Both the position numbers and the translations under genes were made by a program. The notes under the pieces were generated by a model. That model saw nothing but the letters and a program-made list of their open reading frames with translations. It ran no database searches and had not been told where the DNA came from. A stretch of 64,000 nucleotides of DNA from Dinoroseobacter sp013215265. GTDB taxonomy: Bacteria; Pseudomonadota; Alphaproteobacteria; Rhodobacterales; Rhodobacteraceae. This document shows positions 61,731 to 64,000 of this stretch, in pieces. The stretch is from NCBI GenBank assembly GCA_963691755.1, contig OY829366.1, positions 2,666,001 through 2,730,000 of the forward strand, in the 5' to 3' direction. How positions within the stretch are numbered: position 1 is the stretch's first letter; each line of letters opens with the position of its first letter.

Positions 61731-62076
61731 GCTGGCGCTCCCTGTCACTCTCTTGGGCAAAACGCTGCCACGGGTCAAAAATTTTATCAACTGGTAAAAT
61801 TATTGATGTGTAATTCAAAGCGTTGATTGCACAATGCTTAGGCAAAGCTTGCCCCGCGCGTGCGGAATCTGGACAGATTTCACAATTGAGATCGGACTGC
61901 CCCCGGCGAAAATCCTCCGCTGGTAACCAAGATTTACAGTAGTGCTCCATGAAATGGCGGAAGAAAAATTCGACTACGCCATTCTTATTCAATGGGCTCG
62001 AGACAGCGCCGCATCCCCAGTGAAAGCACACCAAAATACCGACAAGTACTTTGAGAAATATAAGCTGATTAAGGTC
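61731..62076. other. Gene-poor stretch between preT and the acetate kinase stub
   Basis: 346 bases with the preT promoter region and RutR-like box at one end. Open frames here on either strand show no family resemblance. The sequence beyond 62077 does not continue the acetate kinase in any frame, so this DNA was probably joined to the stub by a deletion. Confidence 0.5.
61783..61798. promoter_or_regulatory. Degenerate RutR-like operator upstream of preT
   Basis: TTTATCAACTGGTAAA matches the RutR consensus TTGACCA-NN-TGGTCAA at 11 of 14 defined bases, and sits in a wider AATTTTA...TAAAATT dyad (61780-61801). It is 53 bases before the preT start, where a repressor would block transcription. 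The central CA-NN-TGGT is kept. Confidence 0.55.
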
Positions 62077-62145
62077 CTAAGCCGCAGCAAAAACCGCAAA
62101 CTTGACCGACGAGCTGCCTGCGTTGATGGCCAGAACATGGCTCAT
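62077..62145 (-). pseudogene. ackA: Acetate kinase N-terminal stub (22 codons)
   Basis: The frame MSHVLAINAGSSSVKFAVFAAA ends in TAG at 62079-62077. The first 19 residues are the start of an acetate kinase (compare the family's NAGSSSxKF phosphate-binding segment), but about 370 residues are missing. Its ATG overlaps the stop of the phosphotransacetylase (ATGA), as expected of an intact pta-ackA operon. The DNA downstream shows no remains of the rest of the gene. Confidence 0.8.
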
Positions 62146-63077
62146 GAAAGACTGTCTTTATGCGCCTCATAAAGTGCAGCGACGGCGCAACTGGCCAGCC
62201 GCGCCATTTTCCCGTCAGACCGGCTTGTTAGGATGATCGGAACCGCAGCCCCCATCACAATCCCGGCCTTCTCAGCACCCGCATAATGGGTCAGGGCCTT
62301 GGCAAACATATTGCCTGCTTCAAGGTTGGGTACGACCATCACATCAGCGCGCCCCGCAACGACCGAGCTCAGCCCTTTGCCCTGCGCTGCGGCCTGATCA
62401 ACCGCGATATCCATCGACAATGGCCCCTCGACGATCCCGCCCGAAATCTCACCCGCCTTGGCACGCGCCACAATCTCGGCAGCATCAAGGGTCGAGGGCA
62501 CGGCTTCGGTCACGCTCTCTACCGCGCTCAGGATTGCAACATGAGGGGCCTCCACACCGAGCGTACGCGCCAGGTCAATTGCGTTTTGCGTGGTGTCCGC
62601 TTTGGTTGTCAGGTCTGGCAGTACGTTGATTGCACCGTCTGTGATCAACACAAGTCTTTCGGACCCAGGAACATCCGTGACAAACACATGGCTCAGGCGG
62701 CGCCCAATCCGAAGACCACCTTCCCGTTTCACGACATGGCGCAGCAGCACATCCGTGTGCAAGTGGCCTTTCATGACGGCCTTGGCCGCGCCCTCATGCA
62801 CAAGCGCGACGCCCTTTGCGGCAGCTGCATCGTGATTGGGGACATCGATCGAACGGTATGCACTGATGTCGACACCCAGCTCTCCTGCAACCGCTTCAAT
62901 CTTTGACATGTCTCCGATCAAGATGGGATCGATCAAGCCATGATCTGCGCCCAGGAGCGCCCCCGCCAGCGCATCGGGCTTTTCAGGGGCCACGACCGAG
63001 GTGGGGATCGCAGGCAGGTTTGCGGCCTCTTCCAATAGACGGGCAAAATGCGTGTGGTGGGGGGACGTATCTGACAT
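62142..63077 (-). CDS. pta: Phosphate acetyl/butyryltransferase family protein
   Basis: A 311-residue single-domain enzyme of the PTA/PTB family that swaps acyl groups between CoA and phosphate. Marks are AVMKGHLHTDVLLRHVVKRE, RLSHVFVTDVPGS, ITDGAINVLPDLTTKADTTQNAI and the C-terminal VVPNLEAGNMFAKAL. It starts at ATG 63077 (MSDTSPHH). Size agrees with stand-alone Pta or Ptb. Its natural partner, ackA, is only a 22-codon stub right behind it, so acetyl-phosphate made here must be used another way, or the acyl group comes from a different pathway. Acetyl as true substrate is inferred. Confidence 0.85.
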   Translation of the reverse strand: MSDTSPHHTHFARLLEEAANLPAIPTSVVAPEKPDALAGALLGADHGLIDPILIGDMSKIEAVAGELGVDISAYRSIDVPNHDAAAAKGVALVHEGAAKAVMKGHLHTDVLLRHVVKREGGLRIGRRLSHVFVTDVPGSERLVLITDGAINVLPDLTTKADTTQNAIDLARTLGVEAPHVAILSAVESVTEAVPSTLDAAEIVARAKAGEISGGIVEGPLSMDIAVDQAAAQGKGLSSVVAGRADVMVVPNLEAGNMFAKALTHYAGAEKAGIVMGAAVPIILTSRSDGKMARLASCAVAALYEAHKDSLS

Positions 63078-63178
63078 TTTGGGCTCCGGAGCAGAAAGAC
63101 TTTGCATAGCCTACTATCAACCTTGTGGCCTCAGAACGCCCCTCCTGCGCGCGTCATGTCGCCACACGGGCGCGATAT

Positions 63179-64000
63179 TCACGTGAGACAAGCGGCATCA
63201 AACACATAACCGCCTTGCACCCAATCCAGAATTTCACGGCCCATCGGCTCTGCTGCAAGGGGTGTGTAGCGGGCCAACAGTGCCGCGCGTTGCGCAGCGT
63301 TCAGATTGTCATGCCCCACCGTCGCAAAAAGATGCAGATCCTCGCGCAGCCGATCCGCCAATTCAGGTGATGCATAGGCCTCCAGCAAAGCATCAAATCC
63401 GCTTCCCTGCCCGGCCCACTGGCGCGCCACCGACCCGATTGTGAGACGGGCAAGAGCGGGCTGATTGATGGGATTGATCATCAACCCTGACACACCATCC
63501 GCCAAGGGCGCCGCGCGGTCTATCTTCGGGGCAAGCGGCAAGTAGGGTGACAACAGGCGACTGTCATTGACGGCCCCGTTGTCCCAGATCAGGGGCTTTC
63601 GCGCCAAGCGTTCCGTGATCTCAGCCAGATCTGACGCGGCATACATTTCTGATACAACCTGTTTTCCCGTCCAGAAAATGCGGACCTCTTCGGGCAATGC
63701 ACGCCCCAGATCTTCCAGATATCCTTCCGGTCGCGCTCCAAACACCTCATCCAAAATCGGGTCATCGCTGTAATAAGCCGGACACATTGCACATCGCGGT
63801 GCCACTGCGGCTTCAGTCACGAGGTCCGTGGCACGCACATGAAGGTCTGCCAAGCCGGACATTCCGCCATAGGTGTCGTCAAACAACACACAAATCCAGT
63901 CGAGATCCAGCGTCCGAAGCTGATCCAGCTTCGCGCGCAATGCAGCCGCCTCGCCTCGCCATGCCTGCGGATCAATGCCAAACGGGGTCAGGCCAATACC
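63179..64000 (-). CDS. GH84-type beta-N-acetylglucosaminidase domain protein, N-terminus outside window
   Basis: At least 274 residues, running open past base 64000, so the start is cut off. The segment LDWICVLFDDTYGG holds the adjacent Asp pair that is catalytic in GH84 enzymes, and FWTGKQVVS, PLIWDNGAVND and MINPINQPALARLTIG fit the same family (O-GlcNAcase and hyaluronidase-like NagJ). Bacterial members remove GlcNAc from glycans or proteins; here the role may be glycan use or cell-wall recycling. The C-terminal 100 residues form an extra helical part. It precedes the pta gene on the same strand by about 100 bases. Confidence 0.75.
   Translation of the reverse strand, partial: GIGLTPFGIDPQAWRGEAAALRAKLDQLRTLDLDWICVLFDDTYGGMSGLADLHVRATDLVTEAAVAPRCAMCPAYYSDDPILDEVFGARPEGYLEDLGRALPEEVRIFWTGKQVVSEMYAASDLAEITERLARKPLIWDNGAVNDSRLLSPYLPLAPKIDRAAPLADGVSGLMINPINQPALARLTIGSVARQWAGQGSGFDALLEAYASPELADRLREDLHLFATVGHDNLNAAQRAALLARYTPLAAEPMGREILDWVQGGYVFDAACLT

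Noticed and set aside
61942..62172. 76-codon plus-strand frame across the ackA stub
   Set aside because: No family resemblance or ribosome site, and it runs antisense through the ackA stub and the end of pta.
1..64000. tRNA, rRNA, CRISPR arrays, insertion sequences, phage genes
   Set aside because: Looked for and not seen; no cloverleaf, spaced direct repeats, transposase or integrase sequence.

Overview
The window reads as chromosomal DNA of an alphaproteobacterium of the family Rhodobacteraceae, most likely the Roseobacter group. Signs are: a split cobalamin-dependent methionine synthase, the alphaproteobacterial F1-ATPase inhibitor zeta subunit, an alphaproteobacterial SOS box (GTTC-N7-GTTC), a fused symporter-STAC-histidine kinase, and the order accB-accC-aat-DUF2155-mlaD-NDUFA12 that I know from this family. 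No rRNA, tRNA, CRISPR, insertion sequence or phage gene was seen.

Layout. 0-8 kb: PIN protein and RNA methyltransferase, the Entner-Doudoroff genes edd-eda behind a LacI-type operator, glnE and a YbaK deacylase. 8-15.4 kb: DUF2852 and RDD membrane proteins, bpt, a DctB/DctD-type two-component pair whose regulator lacks the sigma54-contact loop, and purC-purS-purQ. 15.5-21.3 kb: zeta subunit, two parts of a split methionine synthase (homocysteine methyltransferase and corrinoid protein) around a radical SAM gene with an SOS box, DUF1638, sufE. 21.4-34 kb: lipoprotein, FliM-like protein, a symporter-kinase with a lone receiver, a short-chain acyl-type regulator and a complete branched-chain-type ABC transporter. 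34-42.3 kb: housekeeping genes (EamA exporter, accBC, aat, mlaD, NDUFA12, clpP, clpX, RidA).

42.5-61.8 kb is the accessory, catabolic part. The minus-strand half is a recognisable reductive pyrimidine pathway: preT-preA (dihydropyrimidine dehydrogenase), hydA (dihydropyrimidinase), hyuC (beta-ureidopropionase), a THI5-like ABC transporter and the regulator rutR, with a RutR box between hyuC and rutR and a weaker one ahead of preT. Facing it is a plus-strand operon of nine genes with mostly overlapping ends: a second THI5-like ABC transporter, a cytosine-deaminase-like amidohydrolase with altered substrate residues, an FAD oxidase, two flavodoxin-fold reductases, an isopenicillin-N-synthase-type dioxygenase and a creatininase-type amidase. 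It looks like an uncharacterised route for an oxidised or N-substituted heterocycle and is the best candidate here for an undescribed system.

62-64 kb holds a phosphotransacetylase whose partner acetate kinase survives only as a 22-codon stub, then a GH84-type glycosidase cut by the window end.
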